A stretch of 64,000 nt of DNA, taken from assembly GCF_028330985.1 (NCBI RefSeq), contig NZ_JAQMUE010000068.1:1-64000 (forward strand), given 5' to 3'. Both the position numbers and the translations under genes were made by a program. This document shows positions 1 to 9,020 of the stretch, piece after piece. This stretch comes from Roseofilum reptotaenium CS-1145 (lineage in GTDB: Bacteria; Cyanobacteriota; Cyanobacteriia; Cyanobacteriales; Desertifilaceae). Below the pieces are notes generated by a model that saw only the letters and a program-made list of their open reading frames with translations, was not told where the DNA came from and did not search any database. The first letter of the stretch is position 1, and the number at the start of each line of letters is the position of its first letter.

Positions 1-96
1 TCTCAGGGATTTTTTGGGCAAGTAACCCTCTAATCTGATGCTATGGTTATGCGATCGCGACCATTGAGTTGATGTTTTCAGCAAAATACCACCGAA

Positions 97-118
97 AAAG
101 GTCGCTATAGCGACCTTT
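97..118. repeat. Perfect 22-bp palindrome near IS remnant
   Basis: A loopless 22-bp palindrome centred on GCTATAGC with AAAGG/CCTTT ends. It lies just downstream of the transposase remnant read on the minus strand, so it could be a leftover of an insertion-sequence end or a hairpin terminator. Which of the two cannot be decided here. Confidence 0.5.
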
Positions 119-161
119 GAGCTGCCTTGTCACCCCTTGAGGGCTCAAAGAAAAAGCGGCA

Positions 162-359
162 TCATAGGTCAAAACCATAGCGAAATAAGCTATAGGCACG
201 GCGACCATGAGCTTCAATGATACGAATCGGCTTTTGAGCGGCCATACCAGCCTTCATCGCCCAGACAAAGGACAGAGCTAACAGAGCCAGTAGCTTAGAC
301 AGACGAGAGCCATCAGTAAAATGAGTCGATTCCAGACAAAATCCCTGGGTCTTGAGTGC
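162..359 (-). pseudogene. IS4-family transposase, C-terminal fragment
   Basis: Reading the minus strand gives about 65 residues containing GFCLESTHFTDGSRLSK, then a hydrophobic LLALLALSFVWAMKAG stretch and a basic end before a TGA stop. This is the C-terminal region of IS4-type DDE transposases, where a Tyr/Arg/Glu-rich block normally precedes 'LESTHFTD'. Upstream of base 360 the reading frame degenerates into unrelated sequence (a run of eight A on the coding strand), so the N-terminal and catalytic parts are missing. It is a dead remnant. The family call rests on the recognisable motif. Confidence 0.7.
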
Positions 360-600
360 CTTTTTTTTCCTGTACTGAGTCTATACATACCGGATTTGGT
401 ATTACAATTGAAGCCGTTTTATTTGCAGTTGCAGATAATCCTGGCTCGAGGCCTCTTACAGCGCTTTGCGATGTTATGGAGTACAGTTTTTAATCTTCAA
501 ATGCATGTACCACAACCTTATTCCCTATCCCTCTTTTGTCACTCTAGGCAGAGGAAAATAAGAAATTAGGGTCAAGAGAGAGGAAAGAGGTCAAGACAAA
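360..600. other. Non-coding stretch beside IS remnant
   Basis: No convincing reading frame, RNA gene or repeat is seen. The 82-codon plus-strand frame here has no ribosome binding site and no protein-like composition. It is probably degenerated sequence next to the transposase fragment. Confidence 0.5.
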
Positions 601-627
601 CACGATTAATCAAGGAAATTAATCGTG
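601..627 (-). terminator. Candidate hairpin terminator of ftsH
   Basis: Perfect 10-bp arms (CACGATTAAT and its complement) surround a 7-base loop about 85 bp downstream of the ftsH stop. The U-run after it on the minus strand is weak, so intrinsic termination is only plausible. Confidence 0.35.
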
Positions 628-711
628 GGAACCCCAAAGATCAGTGAGGAATAGAAAAGACCTCTAACCAATAGAGAATTAAGTTAAAGCAAACTAATTG
701 ACTATATCTCA

Positions 712-2613
712 TTAAGCGCTGCCAGCTTTCACCAAATCAACCGGCGAGCTGGGTTGATTTTTCTGGTAGTCGGTGACAATTTGTCGGAAGCGATCGCCCT
801 CAATGGTTTCCTGCTCTAATAAAATATCAACCAATTGATCCATTAGGGGGCGATGTTCCCGTAGGAGTTTGCGAGCCTGTTGATGGCAGCGCACGGCAAT
901 TTCCCGAATTTGATGGTCAATTTGGGTGGCCACTGCCTCAGAATATTCAGAACGAGTCATTAAATCTCGGCCTAAGAATACTTCATTGCCTTCACTTTCT
1001 AGGGCTAGAGGCCCCAAATCTGACATTCCTAACCGGGTGACCATTTCTCTGGCGAGTCGAGCAACTTGTTTAATATCTCCAGTAGCTCCTTTGGTCACTT
1101 CTGCATAACCAAAAACTTCTTCTTCAGCAGCCCTTCCCCCAAGAAGAACAGTAATCATATCAAGCATCCACGCACGAGAGCGCAAGCCACTATCTAAGTC
1201 TTCTTCATTCAAGACCCCTTGAGCAAATCCGCCAATTCCTCCAGATCTAGGAATAATCGTGACTTTGTTCAGAGGATCAGCATTTTTGAGCAGGGTCATT
1301 AATAAAGCATGGCCAATTTCATGATAGGCAATGATGCGCTTTTTCTTGCTATCAAGTAGGGGTTTAAGGCTCATACCAATACTGATGCGATCGATCGCAT
1401 CCTCCACTTCCAGAGGAGTTATGGCTTCCTTGCGTCGTCTGGCGGTGAGGATAGCAGCTTCATTAAGAACGTTGGCTAGATCAGCACCGGAAAATCCAGG
1501 GGTACGTCGGGCGATAAGCTCTAAAGAGACATCAGCCGAAACTTTCTTATCGCGAGCATGAACCTCTAAAATCCCTAACCGGCCTTTATACGTCGGCAAA
1601 TCGACCATTACTTGACGGTCAAACCTGCCAGGACGCAAGAGAGCCTGATCCAGCACATCCGGGCGGTTCGTAGCGGCAATGATGATAATGCCACTGTTGC
1701 CTTCAAACCCATCCATTTCTGTCAACAATTGGTTGAGGGTTTGTTCCCGTTCATCATTACCTCCGCCAATACCTGTACCCCGTTGACGACCAACGGCATC
1801 AATTTCATCGATAAAGACTAAACAGGGAGCATTTTCCTTGGCTTTCTTAAACAAATCTCGTACCCGCGAAGCGCCCACACCGACAAACATCTCTACGAAC
1901 TCGGAACCGGAAATGCTGAAAAAGGGAACTCCTGCTTCACCGGCGATCGCCTTAGCCATCAGGGTTTTCCCGGTTCCGGGAGGCCCGACTAATAACACTC
2001 CTCTAGGGATTTTCGCGCCAATGGCTGTAAACCGCTCCGGTTGTTTTAAGAAGGTGACGACTTCTTGTAACTCTTCCTTGGCTTCTTCCACTCCAGCGAC
2101 ATCATTAAACACCACTCCAGTTTTGGCTTCCATCTGGAATTTGGCCTTAGATTTGCCGAAGCTTAATGCATTGCCCGCCGACTGAGAAGAGCGCTTAATG
2201 ATCATCATTAATCCAATGACCACCAACAGGATTAACAACAAATTGGCTACACTACTGACCACCATGCGATTATCCGCGCTGGCTTGTTCCCCAAACTTCA
2301 CCTTATTGGCCTTGAGTTCTTCAATCAATTCAGGATTACGCTCAAAAATGATGACCTCTTGTTTGGTTTGCGATCCGTCTAAGGTCACTTGAGCGCGGTT
2401 CTTCGTGGGGTCAATTTCTACAAACTCTACCTCTCCCGCTTCAATTTTTTCCAACAATTGGGTATAACTAAGCTGCTGGGACTGAGCCTGGACTGGACGA
2501 TTTAAGAAACTCCAGGTGAACAGTAAGGAACTGCTCAGGGCCAAAGTCGCGCCCAGGGACATTCCTTTGCGTTTGAAGGTTTGAGCCATAGTTTTGAATT
2601 GAGAACTGTTCAT
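712..2613 (-). CDS. ftsH: FtsH ATP-dependent zinc metalloprotease
   Basis: A membrane-anchored AAA+ protease. In cyanobacteria these hexamers sit in the thylakoid or plasma membrane and degrade damaged photosystem II D1 and misassembled membrane proteins. Two membrane segments are visible (about residues 19-38 and 118-139), bracketing a lumenal domain. The AAA+ module follows, with Walker A GPPGTGKT (about 210-217), Walker [13 protein letters not shown] and the second region of homology. The M41 zinc motif is HEIGH. The length of 633 residues is normal for the family. A second Met (residue 9, MAQTFKRKG) is an alternative start. It is transcribed alone, divergent from nothing nearby. The paralogue class (FtsH1-4) cannot be assigned with certainty. 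Confidence 0.97.
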   Translation of the reverse strand: MNSSQFKTMAQTFKRKGMSLGATLALSSSLLFTWSFLNRPVQAQSQQLSYTQLLEKIEAGEVEFVEIDPTKNRAQVTLDGSQTKQEVIIFERNPELIEELKANKVKFGEQASADNRMVVSSVANLLLILLVVIGLMMIIKRSSQSAGNALSFGKSKAKFQMEAKTGVVFNDVAGVEEAKEELQEVVTFLKQPERFTAIGAKIPRGVLLVGPPGTGKTLMAKAIAGEAGVPFFSISGSEFVEMFVGVGASRVRDLFKKAKENAPCLVFIDEIDAVGRQRGTGIGGGNDEREQTLNQLLTEMDGFEGNSGIIIIAATNRPDVLDQALLRPGRFDRQVMVDLPTYKGRLGILEVHARDKKVSADVSLELIARRTPGFSGADLANVLNEAAILTARRRKEAITPLEVEDAIDRISIGMSLKPLLDSKKKRIIAYHEIGHALLMTLLKNADPLNKVTIIPRSGGIGGFAQGVLNEEDLDSGLRSRAWMLDMITVLLGGRAAEEEVFGYAEVTKGATGDIKQVARLAREMVTRLGMSDLGPLALESEGNEVFLGRDLMTRSEYSEAVATQIDHQIREIAVRCHQQARKLLREHRPLMDQLVDILLEQETIEGDRFRQIVTDYQKNQPSSPVDLVKAGSA

Positions 2614-2679
2614 AGCGTCAGATCAGGTGGTGCGATCGCCCAAAAATAGATTAGTGGATAATTTTAGTGTAACTGGGGA

Positions 2680-2752
2680 ATGGGGAATGGGGGAAAGGTA
2701 ATAGGCAATAGGCAACAAGCGATCTCCGTGTCCCCGTGTCCCCGTGTTCCCC
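2680..2752. repeat. STRR-like G/C-skewed tandem repeats
   Basis: Short units such as GGGAATG, ATAGGCA and GTGTCCCC repeat head to tail between ftsH and the next gene. This is typical of the short tandemly repeated repetitive sequences in filamentous cyanobacteria. Confidence 0.6.
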
Positions 2753-3418
2753 CTATCCCCCTATCCTCCTATCTCCCCATCCTCGGATGACTCCTTGACC
2801 GCGCAGTAAGCCGGTATTCGCTCCGGGGCAGATATATTCTAGGGGTTTATCTTTGAATATATCTAACAACCGTTCGACGCTAGTTAATTGTCGCTTCCAG
2901 TGGAAAGTTTTGCTCGTGCGTAGAGGGGTGGGATGGCCTTGGGCATTGGGGAGTAGATGGCGACCGGTAAATAAGATTCCCCCTAGGGCCCGATCGTAGA
3001 GACACGATGATCCGGGAGAATGGCCCGGAGTCCATAAGGCTTGGATTTGTTCGTCAGAAAACGTTAATTCGTGCTGGAATGGGGTTACACTCAAATTGGG
3101 TAAAAGATAAGCCTCCTGTTCTTGGATGATAACTTCACAGTTAAACATTTGTTGAATTTCACGAACTTTGGCGATCGCTCCCCGATGGGTCAAAAACAGG
3201 AACTTTACTCCTCCTTGGTTTTGTAAGAAGTCTTGGTTTGTCTGATTCCAAGCGGGACAGTCAATGAGGATATTCGCTGAGTTACCTACAATAAAATAGG
3301 AGGTTGCGCCCAAGGTCTCTCGATTAGGGGGAAAGGCAAATCGGTTTTCTAAAATAACTTTAGGTTGTTTTGGAGGCTGGCTCTGCTCCTTGGGATTTGC
3401 ATGATTTAAAGATGCCAT
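2753..3418 (-). CDS. Degenerate metallo-beta-lactamase-fold protein
   Basis: About 221 residues with the order of motifs expected for the metallo-beta-lactamase fold: ILIDCPAW, FLFLTHRGAIA, a TPGHSPGS turn and an ILFTGRHLL strand. The usual metal ligands are largely gone: the HxHxDH loop reads THRGAIA and the FTGD aspartate is Arg. Only the His of TPGHSPG remains. A redox or hydrolytic activity is therefore doubtful and the protein may be structural or bind another ligand. I chose ATG at 3418 (MASLNHANP). An upstream ATG at 3454 would extend it further into the divergent gene. Its start codon overlaps that of the neighbouring protease gene. Confidence 0.75.
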   Translation of the reverse strand: MASLNHANPKEQSQPPKQPKVILENRFAFPPNRETLGATSYFIVGNSANILIDCPAWNQTNQDFLQNQGGVKFLFLTHRGAIAKVREIQQMFNCEVIIQEQEAYLLPNLSVTPFQHELTFSDEQIQALWTPGHSPGSSCLYDRALGGILFTGRHLLPNAQGHPTPLRTSKTFHWKRQLTSVERLLDIFKDKPLEYICPGANTGLLRGQGVIRGWGDRRIGG

Positions 3419-4886
3419 GACTTTGTTATTTCTATTGTTGCTTGGACTGATCACTTATTTTATTGTGCAGCGTGGTGTGGCCAGCAGCACAAGCACTCCG
3501 GTGTGGATCTTGTGGTTGGTGATGATGACTCCGGCCTTGGCCTGGACAGTGTGGATATGGGTTCAAGGGGAAGATCAACCGCCGCCTTTGGGGGTGATGA
3601 TTGCCTTGTTTGTTTTCTCTTCTCTGTTGTATTTGTATCTGATTCAGGTCGGCCGGTCTTCGCCACCGAATCGGGATACTGCTGAGTCAGAGCAGGAGTC
3701 CAAGGTTGCCCCTCCCCCTGCCTTGACCGTGGAAGAACAGCGCCAATTGCAACAGTGTTTTCCGTGGTCTGCCTATGCTCTCCATGAGACGGAATGTAAG
3801 GGCCAGGTGGTGGTTTGTCGCGGTCAGTTGCGTACCTCTTCAGACGTAGCCTATCAGACAGTGCGGGAGAAAATCGAGGCTCACTTTGGCGATCGCTTTT
3901 TGATTGTGTTTCAAGAAGGGTTTGAAGATAAGCCATTTTTTGTCTTGATTCCCAATCCCCAGTTTCAGGCAAAATCTGCCCAACCTCGTCTGACTCGACC
4001 GATGATGGCTTTAGGATTGTTGGCTCTAACGGTCTTAACCACTACACTTATGGGAACTCTGGCTTTTTCCGATCTGGTATCCCCAGAAGTCGAAGATAAT
4101 CCCAATTTGTTGCTAGAAAATCCCAGTCTTTTGGCTCCCGGCTTGCCTTATGCGATCGCCCTCATGACCATTTTGGGTATCCATGAGTTGGGCCATTATC
4201 TCATGGCTCGTCGATACAAAATTAAGGCGACTCTGCCCTATTTTATCCCCATTCCTTTTTTCCTAGGAACCTTTGGAGCCTTTATCCAAATTCGCTCCCC
4301 CATACCCCATCGTAAAGCTCTGTTCGATGTGGGAATTGCTGGCCCCTTGGCAGGTTTGATGGTTACGATTCCCATTTTTATGTGGGGGTTGTCCCTCTCC
4401 GATGTGATTACCGCTTCGGAAAATACCAGCATGTTTAATTTTGATTCTCTCAATCCTAAAGCGACAGTCCTGTTAGCTATCCTCAGTAAAATTGCCCTGG
4501 GAAATCAGTTAACGACCGATATGGCTGTGAATTTGCATCCAGTAGCCGTGGCTGGCTTTTTGGGTTTGGTGATTACAGCCTTGAATTTAGTTCCCGTGGG
4601 TCAGTTGGATGGCGGCCATGTGGTTCATGCCATGTTTGGTCAACGAACAGCCGTCGCTATTGGTCAGATCTCTCGGTTATTGGTGCTGATTTTAGCATTT
4701 TTGCATCAGGAGTTCCTCTGGTGGGCGATCTTTTTATTGTTAATGCCGATCGCCGATGAACCGGCGTTAAATGATGTGACAGAATTGGATAATGTGCGGG
4801 ATTTCTTGGGATTATTGGCTTTGGTGATTTTAGTGATGATTGTGTTACCGGCTCCCCCCACGTTAATTGAATGGTTCTATGGCTGA
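3417..4886 (+). CDS. M50-family site-2 protease
   Basis: An integral-membrane zinc protease of the site-2 type, which cleaves substrates inside the bilayer (anti-sigma factors or membrane regulators in related systems). The 489-residue protein has two N-terminal membrane helices, a charged cytosolic linker (about 80-190) and a C-terminal multi-helix core. The core contains the catalytic GIHELGHYL (His256, Glu257, His260) and the downstream LNLVPVGQLDGGH, whose Asp is the third ligand. There is no PDZ domain, as expected for the cyanobacterial/plant EGY-like group. Its substrate is unknown. The ATG at 3417 overlaps the divergent start at 3418. The next gene starts inside its last codons, suggesting co-translation. 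Confidence 0.93.
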   Translation: MTLLFLLLLGLITYFIVQRGVASSTSTPVWILWLVMMTPALAWTVWIWVQGEDQPPPLGVMIALFVFSSLLYLYLIQVGRSSPPNRDTAESEQESKVAPPPALTVEEQRQLQQCFPWSAYALHETECKGQVVVCRGQLRTSSDVAYQTVREKIEAHFGDRFLIVFQEGFEDKPFFVLIPNPQFQAKSAQPRLTRPMMALGLLALTVLTTTLMGTLAFSDLVSPEVEDNPNLLLENPSLLAPGLPYAIALMTILGIHELGHYLMARRYKIKATLPYFIPIPFFLGTFGAFIQIRSPIPHRKALFDVGIAGPLAGLMVTIPIFMWGLSLSDVITASENTSMFNFDSLNPKATVLLAILSKIALGNQLTTDMAVNLHPVAVAGFLGLVITALNLVPVGQLDGGHVVHAMFGQRTAVAIGQISRLLVLILAFLHQEFLWWAIFLLLMPIADEPALNDVTELDNVRDFLGLLALVILVMIVLPAPPTLIEWFYG

Positions 4887-5334
4887 TGATATCCGACAGT
4901 GGTTAGAGCAAATTCGTCAATTGCAAGAGCAAATGAGGGATGTGCAACAAGAGTGCGATCGGGCCTATGCGAGTGCTGCCAATTGGCAGCGCTTGTATGA
5001 AACGGAGGCTCAACAACGCCGAAATGATACCAAACTAGCCGCACAAAAAATCAAACGGCTTAAAGGTCAGTTGCAGAGTTTGCAGCAACCCCGACCCCAG
5101 TTATCGGGGGAAGTTACCCCCGTGGAAGAGGAGGTAGAGAAGCTTGAGTCTGTGGAGGAGATGAAGGCTAAGTTAGTGGAGATCATACAAGAGCGCGATC
5201 GACTCTTGCAAACAGTCAACAGCCTATCCCAAGCTCTGCAAACGGAAAAGGAGCAACATATCCAAACTCGCCAGAATTTAACTTCTGCCTTGGGAGATGC
5301 GATCGAGCGATTAAATCAATTGAAAAATCGGTGA
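4879..5334 (+). CDS. Coiled-coil hypothetical protein
   Basis: About 151 residues, almost entirely helical and rich in Gln, Glu and Arg, with heptad-like spacing over most of its length (WLEQIRQLQEQMRDVQQ; LVEIIQERDRLLQTVNSLSQAL). It has no signal or membrane segment. I chose ATG at 4879 (MADDIRQ) over the TTG at 4867. It overlaps the end of the site-2 protease gene by 8 bp, so the two are probably translated together. The function is not known; a scaffold or adaptor for the protease is only a guess from position. Confidence 0.8.
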   Translation: MADDIRQWLEQIRQLQEQMRDVQQECDRAYASAANWQRLYETEAQQRRNDTKLAAQKIKRLKGQLQSLQQPRPQLSGEVTPVEEEVEKLESVEEMKAKLVEIIQERDRLLQTVNSLSQALQTEKEQHIQTRQNLTSALGDAIERLNQLKNR

Positions 5335-5391
5335 TGGGTAATAGTCACAAGTTAATCAATATCTAACATATGGCGTAGCCGAGTTTCATCA

Positions 5392-5703
5392 TCATGGTTT
5401 GACATATTGTAGGACCGCTTCAGCTATCACTTCTTCCCAAAAATAACGACTTAAATCGCCTGCTGTGCGTAAATCGGCTTTCCGTCCAATTACGTTAGAT
5501 AACTCAATTTCCATTCCCGCCAAACGAATCAAACCGGGAATACGATCCGGTTCAAAAGCAACTTAAAAATCTACATCACTCTCTGGGGTAAAATCATCTC
5601 TCAATACCAAACCAAACAAAGATAGTTTCTGAATATGATGGCATTGACAAAACTGGGCCATCTGCTCCTCAGAAATCTCAATGGGGAATTTTTGGGTTAC
5701 CAT
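5392..5703 (-). pseudogene. MNT-type nucleotidyltransferase, nonsense mutant
   Basis: The minus strand reads a 103-codon protein beginning MVTQKFPIEISEEQMAQF, with LSLFGLVLRDDFTPESDVDF. That is the GSxxR..SDxD signature of small MNT/HEPN-partner nucleotidyltransferases. Codon 47, directly after SDVDF, is TAA (bases 5563-5565). The frame then continues in the family pattern (VAFEPDRIPGLIRLAG ... DLRTAGDLSRYF) to a TGA at 5392. A single T-to-A change in a Leu codon explains the break. The first Gly-Ser of the active site is also FGLVLR rather than FGSVLR. The HEPN partner was not found nearby. Confidence 0.85.
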
Positions 5704-5704
5704 A

Positions 5705-6061
5705 TTATTGGATATTCAAAATTAAACTGGGCATAAACTTCTGCAAGTTCCGTAGAGATTTGCTTTGCCAGGTAAACTCTTTTGACCCTAACACCGTGAG
5801 CTGAATCTCTATCTCATTTTTTCGGAGATTAGAAACAAATTTAGACAGAACTCGAATCCCTGAACTGTTCAGAAATTCCAGGCTCTGAAAATCTAACGTT
5901 AAATCTCCTGCTTTAGAATGAACAATATCTTCTAGGAAATCACTGATATGACTGTACTCCGAAGGATCTCTCAGGCTTAATTTTCCCTCAAAGAACACCG
6001 TAGTCAATGAGGAATCATATTGAATACAGTAATCATCCTCTCGTAGTTCTGTAATCATCAT
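5705..6061 (-). CDS. STAS-domain anti-sigma-antagonist-like protein
   Basis: A 118-residue single-domain protein with the STAS pattern: strand DLTLDFQSLEFLNSSGIRVLSKFV, where the Ser66/Ser67 pair aligns with the phosphorylated Ser of SpoIIAA-type proteins. Such proteins are switched by a kinase and by a PP2C/SpoIIE phosphatase. The SpoIIE phosphatase gene lies 74 bp upstream in the same direction, which makes it the probable regulator. The final target is not visible; no sigma or anti-sigma gene is adjacent. The start at 6061 follows a CTGAAAGAGGAAC ribosome-binding-like stretch. Confidence 0.8.
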   Translation of the reverse strand: MMITELREDDYCIQYDSSLTTVFFEGKLSLRDPSEYSHISDFLEDIVHSKAGDLTLDFQSLEFLNSSGIRVLSKFVSNLRKNEIEIQLTVLGSKEFTWQSKSLRNLQKFMPSLILNIQ

Positions 6062-6135
6062 TGTTCCTCTTTCAGTGTGATATCGGAATTCTCTCTAACC
6101 CTTAATTATAGCACAAAAAAAATAATGAGCAACTT

Positions 6136-7845
6136 CTATTCATTAGAAGTTGCTTTTCTCTTAATGACTAAAACCGTAATATCATCCACCAGACTTTGTT
6201 CCCCAATAAATCCATAAAAATCATTCAATATTGCTTGTTTAATTTCTTCAACCCTTAGATCCCAGTGCTGACGAATCACATCGCATAACTTATCCATTCC
6301 ATAGGGCTGTTGCCGATCATTTTCGGTTTCCGTAATCCCATCAGTATAAAGAACAATGCCATCTCCAGGATTTAACTCTACAGATACCTGATCTAAAAAC
6401 GGAATGATTTCCTCATCAAAAGCAATGGGAATCCCTAAATCCATAGTACTCACCTGCTCAATCTCTCCATTTTCTCGAACAACAATCACATCCTCATGTT
6501 GCCCTATAATTTGCAGATTTCCTTGATTGTAATTCAAAATCGATAAGGTTAAATCCCGATCTGCTTCCATTCTCTGTACATTGCGGTAGAGGGTGCGATT
6601 CAGGATATCAAAAAACTTTACAGTATCCTCTTGCTGACTTTCTTTCAGAGTCCGAATAGCCGTCTGCGTCATCACCATTAAAATCCCACTTTCCAAACCA
6701 TGGCCCGTGACATCTCCAATACCAATAGTCACGACTCCATCCGTTTCTAAAACATCATAATAATCTCCTCCAATTTCTTCAGCAGGCTGCATAAATCCAG
6801 AGATATCTAAATCTTGGATTTGCTCTAGCTCGACTGGTTTAGGTAAAATCATGGCTTGCATCTGTTGGAGGATTTCTAACTCTGAACTCATGCGAGTGTT
6901 TTCAACCCGTAACTTCTTATTAAGGGTTTTAATTTTGGCATTGGCTTGCGTTAACTGGGCGGTTCGTTCTCGTACCTGATCTTCAAGTTGAGTATAGAGA
7001 AGATAGAGAGATTCAGCCATTCGGTTAAATGACCGCGCCATGAGACCAATTTCATCTGTACTGCGGTCATGAAGGGTTAACTTAGAAGTGGGGTTAGCAG
7101 CCGTTTCACTCATGACTCCACAAATGCGGATTAAACGATAGGCAACCAATTGACCAAAACCAAAATAAATCACTAGGGTAGCCACGAAAGTTAAGACTCC
7201 TAAAGCAATCCATAGATCGTGTAATGTAGATGCAAAATTAGCCCGTAAATCAGCAATAGGAACATAAATCATCAATGCCCCCACAATATCGCCCACTTGC
7301 CATCCAAACCCATTAATAGAACCATACCGTTGAATCATGCTTTTAGGTGCAACTTTCGGGTCTCCATGGCATCGCAGACAACTGGCGAAAACCTGGACTG
7401 GACTGGCTGAATAGAAGCGTTCTTCGTGATCTAACGTTGTGTAACCGGTCAATTTGTCGAGTGTAGAATTTTGACGAAATTTTTCAATAATACTCACTTC
7501 AAATTCATTCGCTGTATCAATAGGATTGGTGGGATTAATGGTTGCGGCTTTGTAAATATATTCCGGCAGAGCTAAGTTAAACTCTTCGACGACTTCACGG
7601 GTAGCAAAATTGGCAGATAAGACTTCAATGGGCACATGGTCTGTGATTTGCTCTACAGCAGGTCGCAAGGAGTAAGTCATATAGTCTTGGGTTGCTTGGG
7701 TGAAATGTAGCACTAATTCAGTGCGATTTTGAGCTTCTTTTTCCAAAACCTGAGCTTGAAGTTGGTTAATATACCAAGCGCCAGTAGCCATGACGACTAT
7801 CAAACACACTAGGGTAACCAGAATGAATTTAAAACGGATAGACAT
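6136..7845 (-). CDS. DUF3365-HAMP-SpoIIE serine phosphatase
   Basis: A 569-residue membrane receptor phosphatase. Residues 1-20 form the first membrane helix. The periplasmic region to about 205 resembles the DUF3365/Tll0287 fold and carries CLRCH (Cys156, Cys159, His160), a c-type haem-binding motif. A second helix (about 211-230) leads to a HAMP segment (RLIRICGVMSETA ... STDEIGLMARSFNRMAESL), a coiled coil (about 285-325) and a C-terminal SpoIIE/PP2C domain with EEIGGDYYDV and GIGDVTGHG metal-binding motifs. The haem motif suggests redox or gas sensing (inference). It sits 3 bp from the PhnD-like lipoprotein gene upstream and precedes the STAS gene, giving a sensor-phosphatase-switch chain. 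Confidence 0.9.
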   Translation of the reverse strand: MSIRFKFILVTLVCLIVVMATGAWYINQLQAQVLEKEAQNRTELVLHFTQATQDYMTYSLRPAVEQITDHVPIEVLSANFATREVVEEFNLALPEYIYKAATINPTNPIDTANEFEVSIIEKFRQNSTLDKLTGYTTLDHEERFYSASPVQVFASCLRCHGDPKVAPKSMIQRYGSINGFGWQVGDIVGALMIYVPIADLRANFASTLHDLWIALGVLTFVATLVIYFGFGQLVAYRLIRICGVMSETAANPTSKLTLHDRSTDEIGLMARSFNRMAESLYLLYTQLEDQVRERTAQLTQANAKIKTLNKKLRVENTRMSSELEILQQMQAMILPKPVELEQIQDLDISGFMQPAEEIGGDYYDVLETDGVVTIGIGDVTGHGLESGILMVMTQTAIRTLKESQQEDTVKFFDILNRTLYRNVQRMEADRDLTLSILNYNQGNLQIIGQHEDVIVVRENGEIEQVSTMDLGIPIAFDEEIIPFLDQVSVELNPGDGIVLYTDGITETENDRQQPYGMDKLCDVIRQHWDLRVEEIKQAILNDFYGFIGEQSLVDDITVLVIKRKATSNE

Positions 7846-7848
7846 TGC

Positions 7849-8903
7849 TTACTGAAATTCTTTAAGCTGTTGCTGCAATGCTTCTAGTTTAGTCGCTTTT
7901 TCAGCTTCGCTCAGGGTATCATCTTGTTTAAGACGTTGGATTTGTTTAGCAACTTCGAGTTCTCGAATGACATTCCAGGTGCGATCGCTCGCTGGATCAA
8001 ATCCAGACCAAACTAAAGGTTCTAAGATCTCTCGGTCAGTAAATCGATAGAAAAAGTTTTGAATTGCTGTTTTCAGACAATCGGGTAAATCTTGACGATA
8101 GGCTAAGGGATCTCCGGGAATAATGGGAGAAGTCCAAATCACGCGAATGTTTTCATAGGCTTCTGGATTAGATTGTTTTAAGCGCTGTAGCGCTTCACTA
8201 TTATTCGTCGCCACATCTATTTCTTGATTGGCAACCGCTAAAGCGGTATTTTCATGGGAGCCTAAAAATGATACCGATTTGAATATCGCTTGAGGTTCGA
8301 GATTATTTTGAATAAATAGATAGTAAGTCGGAACGAGGAAACCCGATGTAGATTGGCTGTCATTAAAGGCAAAGGTCAGATCCTGGGCATGTTGGAAAAC
8401 CACCTTATCCCCATTCCCCTGTTCTAGATCAATTTGCGCCAGCAAGGGATGATCTTTATGCATCATCAAATGGCCATAATACCCTAAATAGCCTTGAGTG
8501 CTTACGGTTTGAGCAAAAGCTTCGGCTTGGGATTTTTCTGCGGCTTCGATATAAGATTTCCCTCCATACCAAGCGATTTGAATGTTTTTTTCTCCCATGC
8601 TAGTAATAAGCCTACCATAGTCTCCGTAGAAAGGCAGAACTGGCCTAGCGATCGCCTCTCCCATTTTCTCTAATAAGGGAGTCCAAACTTCCTCTAAAGT
8701 CTCTTCTGATTCAGTCGCTAAAATCCCAAATGTTAATTCAGTTACCTCTGGGGTACAGTTCTCTGCTCGTTCACTGCTCGCGTTTTTTCTTTCTGTGACA
8801 ATTCTTTCTGAGTTAGAAGCTGAAGTACAACTGATTAAAAGAGGAGTGGAAATCAGGGATACTAAAATCCATGAAAAAACGGATTTTTTTTTAGGGAAAT
8901 CAT
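7849..8903 (-). CDS. PhnD-like substrate-binding lipoprotein (apparent frameshift)
   Basis: The open frame from 8664 encodes 271 residues of a phosphate/phosphonate-type periplasmic binding protein (QVDVATNNSEALQR-like loop, ITSMGEKNIQIAWYGGKSYIEA). Upstream the same frame continues without a stop through VTELTFGILATESEETLEEVWTPLLEKM, the expected first strand and helix. Before that comes a lipoprotein signal (FSWILVSLISTPLLISC). No in-frame ATG precedes this signal. An ATG at 8903 would give a good start (MISLKK...) if the run of nine A at 8884-8892 had ten. So either there is a frameshift/sequencing error in this homopolymer, or a non-ATG start. The ligand is unknown; the pairing with a sensor phosphatase suggests a ligand-input role rather than transport. 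Confidence 0.7.
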
Positions 8904-9020
8904 AATCAGTATTTTTTTTGCGAATATCTTGTATAGTGTGGCACGGGCAAAATAGATTGTCAAGATAACTCCAGTACTCTTAAAATGAAGATTACCAAAA
9001 CTTAATTCTATATTCAATCT

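Noticed and set aside
321-569. 82-residue ORF upstream of ftsH
   Set aside because: No ribosome binding site, no domain, and it overlaps the transposase remnant.
3460-3972. 170-residue minus-strand ORF
   Set aside because: It lies wholly within the site-2 protease gene, whose membrane and HExxH motifs are unambiguous; the antisense frame is low-complexity Pro/Arg/Ser sequence.
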